Notes under the pieces: generated by a model | The model's input: only the letters and a program-made list of their open reading frames with translations | Databases searched by the model: none | Told to the model about the DNA's origin: nothing | Assembly (NCBI GenBank): GCA_002256595.1 | Contig: NOLC01000069.1 | Location: 1-6,279 of the forward strand | Source: Methanosaeta sp. NSP1 | GTDB taxonomy: Archaea > Halobacteriota > Methanosarcinia > Methanotrichales > Methanotrichaceae | Reading direction: 5' to 3' | DNA length: 6,279 nt | Position numbers and translations under genes: made by a program | Shown: positions 1 through 4,842 of the stretch, in pieces | Numbering within the stretch: position 1 is the first letter of the stretch | Layout of the letters: the number at the start of each line of letters is the position of its first letter

Positions 1-156
1 GGACAGCAATGCGGTGACAAGTGCTGCCGATATGGTCAGGTCTGCGTAGACGGCCAGTGCCAGTCTCCCTGTCCTGAAGGACAGAAATGCGGCAGACAGT
101 GCTGCAATCAGGGCGAGGTCTGCGTTAACGGCCGGTGCCAGCCAACCTGTTTGGAC
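1..156 (+). repeat. Two tandem 78-bp (26-residue) cysteine-rich repeat units
   Basis: Bases 1-78 and 79-156 align without gaps, with 55 of 78 positions identical by hand count. Differences fall mainly between the cysteine codons, while the TGC/TGT codons and the GGC/GGT glycines are kept. This pattern is expected from internal duplication followed by selection for the disulfide framework. The array probably continues to the left of the window. To the right it breaks off around base 157. Confidence 0.75.
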
Positions 157-303
157 GGAAGGTGCGATGAACAAATACAGCCCGAAGGATTAGGGGAGCA
201 AGAATGGCCAACGCTAGATCCATTTTTTGGCGCTGAAGATCCAAGTAAGGCTCGCCGTTGGGGTTGGGAGAATCAGTTAGCACCTTCGGAAGCATCCGCA
301 TGA
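1..303 (+). CDS. Cysteine-rich tandem-repeat protein, C-terminal part (5' end outside window)
   Basis: The frame is open from base 1 to a TGA at 301-303, giving 100 visible residues with no start in view. The first 57 residues contain 13 cysteines in a repeated pattern, C-x3-CC-x5-C-x4-C-x3-C-x5. Two units are present, residues 1-26 and 27-52, with 14 of 26 positions identical. After the second unit only a short CLDGRC motif remains, resembling the CVNGRC part of the unit. The last 45 residues have no cysteine and an odd W/P/E-rich composition. Such disulfide-rich repeats are usual in secreted or cell-surface proteins, so an extracytoplasmic location is inferred; no signal peptide can be seen because the N-terminus is missing. 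The tail overlaps a protein-like open frame on the other strand, so the natural C-terminus may have been lost. No specific function can be assigned. Confidence 0.6.
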   Translation, partial: GQQCGDKCCRYGQVCVDGQCQSPCPEGQKCGRQCCNQGEVCVNGRCQPTCLDGRCDEQIQPEGLGEQEWPTLDPFFGAEDPSKARRWGWENQLAPSEASA

Positions 304-412
304 CCCAAAGAGATGTCCTTGAGAAGTAATCGTTGGCGTGGTCAACCACGAATATGAGAGGGTCAACTGCAGCATGCAAATGACCCTCAACAGGTCCTTG
401 GTGGTAATCGCC
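125..412 (-). pseudogene. Possible gene fragment antisense to the Cys-rich protein tail
   Basis: On the minus strand a frame is open from after a TGA at 413-415 to a TAA at 125-127. It has no ATG or GTG; a TTG at 377-379, preceded by a GAGGG-like stretch, is the only plausible start and gives 84 residues. The middle part reads like genuine protein (for example FVVDHANDYFSR and SPNPNGEPYLDLQRQK), with ordinary codon use, and looks more coding than the plus strand over 180-303. The final residues lie antisense to the cysteine repeats and are probably not coding. A TATA-like TATTTATATG lies upstream at about 422-431. I do not recognise the family. It could be a small unusual gene, a decayed gene or transposon fragment joined to the Cys-rich gene, or chance. 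Confidence 0.25.
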
Positions 413-537
413 TCACATGAACATATAAATACTATTGTCAAGAAAGCACAGCTTAAAAGAATTTTATGATAATTCCCCTCAATCATTCCAATCACCTTGC
501 ATTCTCCTTTTAACCCCTAAGGCTAATACATATCATT

Positions 538-562
538 ATAGTTAAATTTTTCTGATAACTAT
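538..562. repeat. Perfect 7-bp inverted repeat, ATAGTTA-N11-TAACTAT
   Basis: The half-sites at 538-544 and 556-562 are exact reverse complements separated by 11 bases. A second short inverted repeat, TGCTT-N8-AAGCA, follows directly at 562-579 and encloses a TATA-like ATAAATTA. Dyads of this geometry next to a TATA box often serve as operators for dimeric regulators, but no convincing downstream gene is seen, so this role is only inferred. In an AT-rich stretch a 7-bp dyad could also be chance. Confidence 0.35.
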
Positions 563-687
563 GCTTATAAATTAAAGCAGAAAAAGATTATCGCGGTTTA
601 AGGATCGCCTGTGAATACCGAATTCAGAGAATAGTGGTATCCGGCATAGCTTGGAGCTCAAAAATGTCCGGGGAGCAGACAGCGGCC

Positions 688-698
688 AAAACAAAAAA
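688..698 (-). terminator. T-rich terminator after the radical SAM gene
   Basis: Directly beyond the TGA stop of the radical SAM gene, the minus strand reads TTTTTTGTTTT. Archaeal RNA polymerase commonly terminates at such U-rich tracts without a stem-loop. Confidence 0.6.
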
Positions 699-1619
699 TC
701 AGATCTTTGTGGATCGTAGGGGATTATTTGCTGCTAAATGAAAATACAAATTGCCCCGAAAGAGCCTTCTCGATATCATTCCTTCCTTCTCCAGGATCTT
801 GCAGTATTTGATGGCGTCGCTTGCCCCCAGATCCAGATTAAGGCCAATCTCATCCAGTGTATGTTCTTTCTGGGACAAGAGCTCTAAAAGCCGGTCTTTT
901 ATGCGCTCGGGAACGCTCCAGTCCCAGTCAGGTATCAGCTCGGCTCGGGGAAAGATCTCCAGCATCCTATGCATCTCCTCCCGGCTCAAGGGCTCTACAG
1001 GCTCGGCTGGAGTCCGGACCACGGTGTTGAGCTGAATTCGGTCCGGCTCGATGGCCTCTGCCGCCCTGGCGATCCTTTCTGCCTCATGATCATTGATGCC
1101 CCGGACCAGCATCACCTCCAGCCAGATCTCACCGGAAAACTCCCTCCTAAAGTCTTTTAGCCCCTGGATCATCTTATCTGCAAAGAGGCCCTCTGCCGGG
1201 CGGTTGATGGCGGAAAATGACTCCTGGCTGGCGGCATCCAGAGAGGGCAGCACCACATCCGCAGCCGCAACCTCTTTTCGCACGGCAGAGCTGGAGAGCA
1301 GGGTGCTGTTAGTTATCACAGCCACTGGTGAGTTGACAATCTTCTTGGCCCGGCAGACCACATCACCCAGATCCAGGCTCAGGGTCGGCTCGCCGGATCC
1401 GGCAAAGGTGAGATAATCGAAGGGCTCATCCCGCCGCTGCTCTATCTCCTTTATAACCTTCTCTCGGGGCACGAAGCGATCCCGGCATACAGTGAGGCAA
1501 ACGGTTCTGCCCAACTCACAGTAGACACAGTCCAGGTTGCAGGTCTTGTATTTGAGCAGGTCCACGCCCATGGAAAGGCCCAGGCGGCGGGAGAGCACAG
1601 GCCCGAAGAGATATCCCAT
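699..1619 (-). CDS. Radical SAM protein of the COG0731 (TYW1-like) superfamily with C-terminal winged-helix-like region
   Basis: This is a 306-residue cytoplasmic radical S-adenosylmethionine enzyme. The N-terminus shows the FGPVxSRRLGxSxGVDL signature. It is followed by the 4Fe-4S motif C27-x3-C31-x2-C34 (TCNLDCVYC), the SAM-binding GSGEPTL at 74-80, and later barrel elements such as QLNTVVRTPAEP at 196-207. Residues from about 238 onward (RIKDRLLELLSQKEHTLDEI...) resemble a winged helix, possibly for nucleic-acid contact. COG0731 is often annotated as a wyosine synthase. However, the SRRLG opening and CNLDC cluster mark the sister branch of unknown substrate, not Taw1 itself, whose cluster context differs. 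Two further cysteines at 41 and 45 might bind metal. It starts at ATG 1617-1619 with no clear Shine-Dalgarno site but a well-placed TATA box. The M24 gene lies 125 nt upstream on the same strand. Family assignment is firm; the reaction is not known. Confidence 0.88.
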   Translation of the reverse strand: MGYLFGPVLSRRLGLSMGVDLLKYKTCNLDCVYCELGRTVCLTVCRDRFVPREKVIKEIEQRRDEPFDYLTFAGSGEPTLSLDLGDVVCRAKKIVNSPVAVITNSTLLSSSAVRKEVAAADVVLPSLDAASQESFSAINRPAEGLFADKMIQGLKDFRREFSGEIWLEVMLVRGINDHEAERIARAAEAIEPDRIQLNTVVRTPAEPVEPLSREEMHRMLEIFPRAELIPDWDWSVPERIKDRLLELLSQKEHTLDEIGLNLDLGASDAIKYCKILEKEGMISRRLFRGNLYFHLAANNPLRSTKI

Positions 1620-1648
1620 AGTACTTTATCGAACTGCCCTTGTTCTTA

Positions 1649-1660
1649 CTATTTATCTTT
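1649..1660 (-). promoter_or_regulatory. TATA-box promoter for the radical SAM gene
   Basis: The minus strand reads AAAGATAAATAG here, preceded by purines (GGA) that could act as a BRE. Placing initiation about 25 nt downstream gives a leader of only some 5-10 nt before the ATG at 1619, which fits the absence of a Shine-Dalgarno site. This suggests the gene is transcribed separately from the M24 gene, although read-through is possible. Confidence 0.45.
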
Positions 1661-1744
1661 TCCATTGATAAATCTAAAATCCTGGGCTCAATATCAGGCC
1701 TTCCTGCAAAAGCCCTTATCTGCCAGACCTGTTCTTGGGGCGGT

Positions 1745-2929
1745 TCAAACCCTCCAGATCTCTCTGGGAAGGCGGGTCAGCCTCTCCGACCCCCCTGCAG
1801 CCACCAGATAGGTATCCTCGATCCCCACCACCCCCACTCCGGGGTAGATCATCTTGGGCTCCACAGCTATGACCATATTCTCCCTGATCTCCTGGTCCAG
1901 GGGGCCGAGCACAGGATACTCGTCTATCTCCAGTCCTATGCCGTGGCCCACAAATCCTGCTTTTCTGTCCTTCGGGCCGCCCAGATGATCCCCATAGCCG
2001 AGCCTTTCGCCTTCCGCCTCCCCTAGATTCCAGATATCACGGCAGCTCTTGCCCGGTGCAAGCTCTCGGGCAATGGCGTCCTCGATCTGCAGCGCGGCCT
2101 GATGCGCCTGCTCCATCTCTGGGGATGGGCTACCCAGACAGAATATGCGGGTCTCGTCTGCCAGATAGCCGTTATAGCATCCGGCATAGTCCACCAGCAC
2201 CGGCTCGCCCCGCCTGATCCGGGAGTATCCCGGGCCCTGGGGCAGGAACAGGGACATGCCCTTTCCTCCTGTAGGCGATGACACATAGCTGGGATAGGCA
2301 GCATTGCCTCCGGCCATGAGATGGCCCATGGGAAGGCTGTGATTGAACCTTCTAAATGCCACCATTCCCGGATGGCCCGAGAGCCTCATGCTTCTCTCAA
2401 CTTCAGCCGCCAGATCGATCTCCCTCATGCCTTCCCTGAGGTGATCGGCGACGCAGGCTATTGCCGCATCCAGATTCTCGGCTGCCCGGCGGATGAGGCT
2501 GATCTCATAGTCCGACTTTGCAGATCGAATGTGCTTGATGCTCTGGGATATGTCCGAGAGCCTTACATCCTCTCCCAGAGAGGCTGCCAGCCGGAGATAA
2601 TTATTGTAAGGCAGTATATCCAGCTCCAGGCCGATACTGGCTCCGGCAGGAATATCCAGATCGCTTTTTAGGGACCTCAGGCTCCTTTGAGGCAGGGGCA
2701 AGAGGGCCGACTCCTCTGTCGCCCGCTCCAGGCTCTTTTTGATCATCAGTGTAGGCAGGCCCTCCCGGGGGATGTAGATCAGCCCCTCCTGGGCAGTGCC
2801 TGAGAAATAGCCCAGATTTACGGATCCCAGGATTATGGCACCGGTCAGATCGCCCATATTCTCCTGGAGCCTCTTGATCCTGGCCTCGATCTCATTGTGG
2901 GGTGTCAAGATGTAAATGCTCTCCTTCAT
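1745..2929 (-). CDS. M24-family metallopeptidase (Xaa-Pro dipeptidase-like), divergent substrate region
   Basis: This 394-residue protein has the two-domain build of prolidase-like enzymes, which cleave X-Pro bonds using two divalent metals in the cytoplasm. Residues 1 to about 130 form the N-terminal creatinase-like domain; the rest is the pita-bread catalytic domain. All five metal ligands are visible: D247 and D258 (VDYAGCYNGYLADET), H329 (GFVGHGIGLE), E357 (AVEPK) and E371 (GIEDT). The stretch that in typical prolidases carries a conserved ALPH-type loop is instead NHSLPMGHLMAGGN (196-209), followed by a Gly/Pro-rich segment (210-235). The substrate may therefore not be an ordinary Xaa-Pro dipeptide. 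The start at ATG 2927-2929 overlaps the TGA of the HD gene (ATGA) and has a GAGGAGATC ribosome site. It is co-transcribed with the HD gene. The family is sure, the substrate uncertain. Confidence 0.88.
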   Translation of the reverse strand: MKESIYILTPHNEIEARIKRLQENMGDLTGAIILGSVNLGYFSGTAQEGLIYIPREGLPTLMIKKSLERATEESALLPLPQRSLRSLKSDLDIPAGASIGLELDILPYNNYLRLAASLGEDVRLSDISQSIKHIRSAKSDYEISLIRRAAENLDAAIACVADHLREGMREIDLAAEVERSMRLSGHPGMVAFRRFNHSLPMGHLMAGGNAAYPSYVSSPTGGKGMSLFLPQGPGYSRIRRGEPVLVDYAGCYNGYLADETRIFCLGSPSPEMEQAHQAALQIEDAIARELAPGKSCRDIWNLGEAEGERLGYGDHLGGPKDRKAGFVGHGIGLEIDEYPVLGPLDQEIRENMVIAVEPKMIYPGVGVVGIEDTYLVAAGGSERLTRLPREIWRV

Positions 2930-3567
2930 ATTCCGATCTCCTCTTCCAGGTCCTGAAGATATTGCTTTAGCACCCTGGCCCTCTTTGCGGCAAGCCTCTT
3001 TGCGGCAGCGGTATGCATGCCGGATTCCAGCTTCAGGAGCTTTCTATAAAAGTGGTCCAGATTCCATCTTCCGTCGTCCGGCTCCCTCTCCCGGCAGAAG
3101 GGATCCTGCGGATGGTACATCATTCTTCCCAGAGCGCCGCCGGTGACAAAGAGGCGGGCGATGCCGATGGCTCCCATGGCGTCCAGGCGGTCGGCATCCT
3201 GGAGAATCCTGGCCTCAAGAGTTGCGGGAAGGATTCCCTGGGAGAATCGGTGCACATCCACGGCATAGAGCACCCTCTCTATTCTATCCTGATCCAGTCC
3301 TTTGCCCTGCAGGAATGAGACCACCAGGCTGGTTGCGGCTTGGCCTGACTGGCCTAGCTTTGATCCAGCCCCTTTTTTTGATCCCAGGTCATGAAAGAGA
3401 GCTGCAGGTAGCAGCACACCCATATCCGCCTTCTCCTCCATGCCTATGATCCGGGCCATCCTATAGACCCTCAGGATATGGCTGAAATCATGGGCGGGAT
3501 CGGCACGCTGGTAGAAAGAGCGAATATCATCCAGCCAGGGGGCCGGATCGAAGTCATCCGTGGCCAT
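2926..3567 (-). CDS. HD-domain metal-dependent phosphohydrolase (YedJ-like)
   Basis: From the chosen ATG at 3565-3567 the protein has 213 residues, typical for YedJ-like HD phosphohydrolases. The metal-binding signature is complete: H30 (HDFSH), H59-D60 (AALFHDLG), H106 (VDVHRFS) and D126 (LQDADRLDA), followed by the family's MGAIGIARLF (131-140). A basic, helical C-terminus (KRLAAKRARVLKQYLQDLEEE) ends the protein. Family members hydrolyse nucleotides or other phosphate esters; the substrate here is unknown. The frame is open up to 3768, and an in-frame ATG at 3658-3660 would add a hydrophobic stretch. That extension resembles no HD protein and overlaps the promoter region, so I rejected it. 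No strong Shine-Dalgarno site precedes the chosen start, but a TATA box lies about 40 nt upstream. It shares an ATGA overlap with the downstream M24 gene, implying translational coupling. Confidence 0.82.
   Translation of the reverse strand: MATDDFDPAPWLDDIRSFYQRADPAHDFSHILRVYRMARIIGMEEKADMGVLLPAALFHDLGSKKGAGSKLGQSGQAATSLVVSFLQGKGLDQDRIERVLYAVDVHRFSQGILPATLEARILQDADRLDAMGAIGIARLFVTGGALGRMMYHPQDPFCREREPDDGRWNLDHFYRKLLKLESGMHTAAAKRLAAKRARVLKQYLQDLEEEIGI
2935..2943 (-). promoter_or_regulatory. Ribosome binding site of the M24 gene
   Basis: The minus strand reads GAGGAGATC five bases before the ATG at 2929, a good match to the archaeal consensus. It lies inside the last codons of the HD gene and fixes the M24 start at the ATGA overlap. 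Confidence 0.6.
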
Positions 3568-3605
3568 CAGGATTTGATCGATCCCTGGAGATAAATAGTC
3601 TATCC

Positions 3606-3616
3606 GGAAATATATG
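3606..3616 (-). promoter_or_regulatory. Candidate TATA box for the HD-M24 operon
   Basis: The minus strand reads CATATATTTCC, centred about 44 nt before the ATG at 3567. Initiation 25 nt further on would leave a leader of roughly 20 nt. Another TATA-like stretch lies upstream at about 3657-3667, so the exact promoter is open. Confidence 0.4.
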
Positions 3617-3657
3617 GCCAAGCCGCTTAACAGCAATATTGAATAGGCATGAGCGCG

Positions 3658-3666
3658 CATATAAAT
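3658..3666 (+). promoter_or_regulatory. Candidate TATA box for the 69-residue gene
   Basis: CATATAAAT on the plus strand is the best TATA match in the divergent region. It implies a leader of about 70 nt before the ATG at 3760. A closer, weaker option is GAAATAAT around 3704-3711. The two divergent transcripts would begin within about 150 nt of each other. Confidence 0.3.
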
Positions 3667-3749
3667 GGTGAACAACTGCAAGAAATCCAGCTTAAAGGAA
3701 TGTGAAATAATGCTAGACGGACGGAAGGCCCCTGGATAGATGGGGGGAT

Positions 3750-3754
3750 GGAGG
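3750..3754 (+). promoter_or_regulatory. Shine-Dalgarno site GGAGG of the 69-residue gene
   Basis: GGAGG ends five bases before the ATG at 3760-3762. It overlaps the alternative ATG at 3748-3750, so it favours the inner start. The GGATCTCATG start context also occurs at the start of the hydrolase gene (minus strand, 4818-4827). Confidence 0.6.
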
Positions 3755-3759
3755 ATCTC

Positions 3760-3969
3760 ATGGTCCATTTCACATATGCCAGTTGGACGGCCTACAACCT
3801 GGGCTGCGCCCTGTCTATGGCTCTATCCAGCAAAGACGATGGTCTGGGACGCTCGGTCTCAGAGATGATGACCAGGATGATCTCCTCCATGGGGGCCATA
3901 CAGTTGGCCGAGATCCACCTCACGCCGGAAGCCATGGAAGATCTCAGGAGAAGCCGCCTGGAGCCCTGA
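3760..3969 (+). CDS. Small hypothetical protein, 69 residues
   Basis: This is the only plus-strand gene in the middle of the window. The start ATG at 3760 follows a strong GGAGG site; an ATG four codons earlier (3748) would place that site inside the gene. The protein starts MVHFTYASWTAYNLGCALSM and continues with a largely helical, methionine-rich middle (SEMMTRMISSMGAIQLAEIH), then a charged end (EAMEDLRRSRLEP). There is no signal peptide, zinc motif or clear membrane segment, and I recognise no family. Codon use is like its neighbours, and a TTTTT tract follows 40 nt after the stop. It is divergent from the HD-M24 operon and convergent with the tRNA-Gln gene. Presence of a good ribosome site and terminator supports a real gene, but function is unknown. 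Confidence 0.6.
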   Translation: MVHFTYASWTAYNLGCALSMALSSKDDGLGRSVSEMMTRMISSMGAIQLAEIHLTPEAMEDLRRSRLEP

Positions 3970-3996
3970 GCCTGAACGCCCCGGGAAAAGGCAGGG

Positions 3997-4002
3997 AAAA
4001 AA
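3997..4002 (-). terminator. T-run terminator for the tRNA-Gln transcript
   Basis: The minus strand carries TTTTTT about 53 nt beyond the tRNA 3' end, preceded by a TTTT at 4015-4018. Either could end the tRNA precursor. Confidence 0.4.
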
Positions 4003-4009
4003 GATCTGC

Positions 4010-4014
4010 TTTTT
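4010..4014 (+). terminator. T-run terminator for the 69-residue gene
   Basis: A TTTTT tract lies 40 nt after the TGA stop, within CTTTTTAAAAG, which is T-rich on both strands. It therefore suits the convergent arrangement with the tRNA gene. Confidence 0.4.
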
Positions 4015-4054
4015 AAAAGGATGCTCTTGGCATGAAGATATCAAGGAAGAATAG

Positions 4055-4127
4055 TAGCCCGGCCAGGATTCGAACCTAGGTAGGGAGGTCCAGAGCCTCC
4101 TGTGATTGACCGCTACACTACCGGGCT
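4055..4127 (-). tRNA. tRNA-Gln, anticodon CTG
   Basis: The 73-nt minus-strand sequence folds into a full cloverleaf. The acceptor stem AGCCCGG/CCGGGCT is perfect, with discriminator A at 4055. The anticodon stem GGAGG/CCTCC encloses the loop CTCTGGA, so the anticodon is CTG (4091-4093), reading CAG (glutamine). The T arm is CTAGG-TTCGAAT-CCTGG with the invariant TTCGA core. The D arm begins GTG and closes with CAC. CCA is not encoded and there is no intron. In archaea this tRNA is normally charged with Glu and amidated by GatDE. It lies 33 nt after the hydrolase stop but has its own TATA box. Confidence 0.95.
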
Positions 4128-4152
4128 TCGAAACCTACCTTGCAGCAGGTGG

Positions 4153-4160
4153 TTATTAAT
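4153..4160 (-). promoter_or_regulatory. TATA box of the tRNA-Gln gene
   Basis: ATTAATAA on the minus strand ends about 26 nt upstream of the tRNA 5' end, the expected distance for an archaeal promoter. It directly abuts the TAG stop codon of the hydrolase gene at 4161-4163. Confidence 0.55.
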
Positions 4161-4820
4161 CTATCGATCGGCCTCTCCCTCCGCTGCAGGACAGGCGAGA
4201 ACTGCCACCCGGCCCTCCCCGGCCAGATCTTTTTTCGTCAGGTGCAGGACCTCATTTCTGGATACCTCTTTTTTGCCCTTGAGGAATTCGTCCACCCCGT
4301 CCAACTCAAATACCAGCCCCCCGGTCCGGTAATGCATAGGCACTACCAGGGCGGGATGGATCTGTCTCATCACCTCATCAGCACCCTTAGCATCTATGGT
4401 GTACCTCCCGCCCACCGGCAGGAAGAGCAGGTCCACGGGACCTATCTCGCTTATCTGAGACGGGCTCAATATGTGTCCCAGATCGCCCAGATGGCAGATC
4501 CTGATTCCGTCTAACTGGAAGCAGAAGATGGTGTTCTCTCCTCTAAGCCGTCCCTTCTTCTGGTCGTGAAAGGATCTTATTCCCCTGATCTCCAGTCCCA
4601 GGCGGCTATATTCACCCGGTCCGAAGATCACTTGCGAACTCGCTCCCCCGGCACTGGCATTATTGTGATCGGTGTGGTCGTGGCTGATCATGACCATATC
4701 CGCCTTTAGTTTGGGCAAAGGGTAGCCCACAGAATCCTCAAAGAAAGGGTCCAGGAGGATGGTGATTCCTTCCTCACCTTGGAGCAGAAAACAGGAATGC
4801 CCAAGCCAGGTTACTTTCAT
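4161..4820 (-). CDS. MBL-fold metal-dependent hydrolase, UlaG-like (COG2220)
   Basis: This 219-residue cytoplasmic protein has the metallo-beta-lactamase fold in the compact UlaG-like form (UPF0173 relatives). It opens with MKVTWLGHSCF (H8). The key motif HDHTDH is at 47-52; H85 (SFHD), the GDLGH segment (112-116, with D113) and H163 (VPMHY) supply the remaining expected metal ligands. The length fits the family. Members hydrolyse ester, lactone or phosphodiester-like bonds, and the substrate of this archaeal branch is not established. The start ATG at 4818-4820 follows an AGGGATCTC ribosome-site-like stretch. It lies 22 nt after taw2 on the same strand, so the two are probably co-transcribed. 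A TATAAAG at 4828-4834 is too close to the ATG to be its promoter. Confidence 0.88.
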   Translation of the reverse strand: MKVTWLGHSCFLLQGEEGITILLDPFFEDSVGYPLPKLKADMVMISHDHTDHNNASAGGASSQVIFGPGEYSRLGLEIRGIRSFHDQKKGRLRGENTIFCFQLDGIRICHLGDLGHILSPSQISEIGPVDLLFLPVGGRYTIDAKGADEVMRQIHPALVVPMHYRTGGLVFELDGVDEFLKGKKEVSRNEVLHLTKKDLAGEGRVAVLACPAAEGEADR

Positions 4821-4842
4821 GAGATCCCTTTATAGCCTCTGG

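Larger units (their letters stand above)
304..698. other. Intergenic region with AT-rich island; no firm gene
   Basis: No convincing gene fills this stretch. It contains a tight hairpin at 337-350 (5-bp stem CGTGG/CCACG, 4-nt loop) and a longer one at 358-388 (8-bp stem GAGGGTCA/TGACCCTC, 15-nt loop). Neither is followed by a T-run, so terminator function is not supported. Bases 420-600 are markedly AT-rich compared with the surrounding genes. They hold several TATA-like stretches on both strands and a strong dyad at 538-562. A minus-strand GTG frame at 277-495 has a GGAG Shine-Dalgarno-like site and a hydrophobic N-terminal stretch, but its C-terminal half is unconvincing. A 25-codon plus-strand ATG frame at 664-741 also has a GGAG site. 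Neither is called as a gene. Confidence 0.5.

Noticed and set aside
358..388. 8-bp stem hairpin as a terminator of the Cys-rich gene
   Set aside because: No T-run follows on either strand, and part of the stem lies in a protein-like minus-strand frame.
277..495. Minus-strand 72-codon frame with GTG start, GGAG site and hydrophobic N-terminus resembling a secreted small protein
   Set aside because: The second half has unconvincing composition, overlaps a better-looking frame at 125-412, and no family is recognisable.
699..1619. Assigning the radical SAM protein as Taw1 because taw2 is nearby
   Set aside because: The N-terminal signature and cysteine cluster fit a sister branch of COG0731, and the two genes are in separate transcription units about 3 kb apart.
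1573..1665. Minus-strand ATG at 1663-1665 opening an out-of-frame ORF into the radical SAM gene
   Set aside because: It overlaps the clear N-terminus of the radical SAM protein in another frame, and its translation is proline-rich shadow sequence.
3568..3768. 67-residue N-terminal extension of the HD protein, including a hydrophobic segment
   Set aside because: HD proteins of this family start near MATDDF; the extension covers the divergent promoter region and lacks a ribosome site.
4828..4834. TATAAAG as promoter of the hydrolase gene
   Set aside because: It lies only about 8-14 nt before the ATG, so transcription would start inside the gene.
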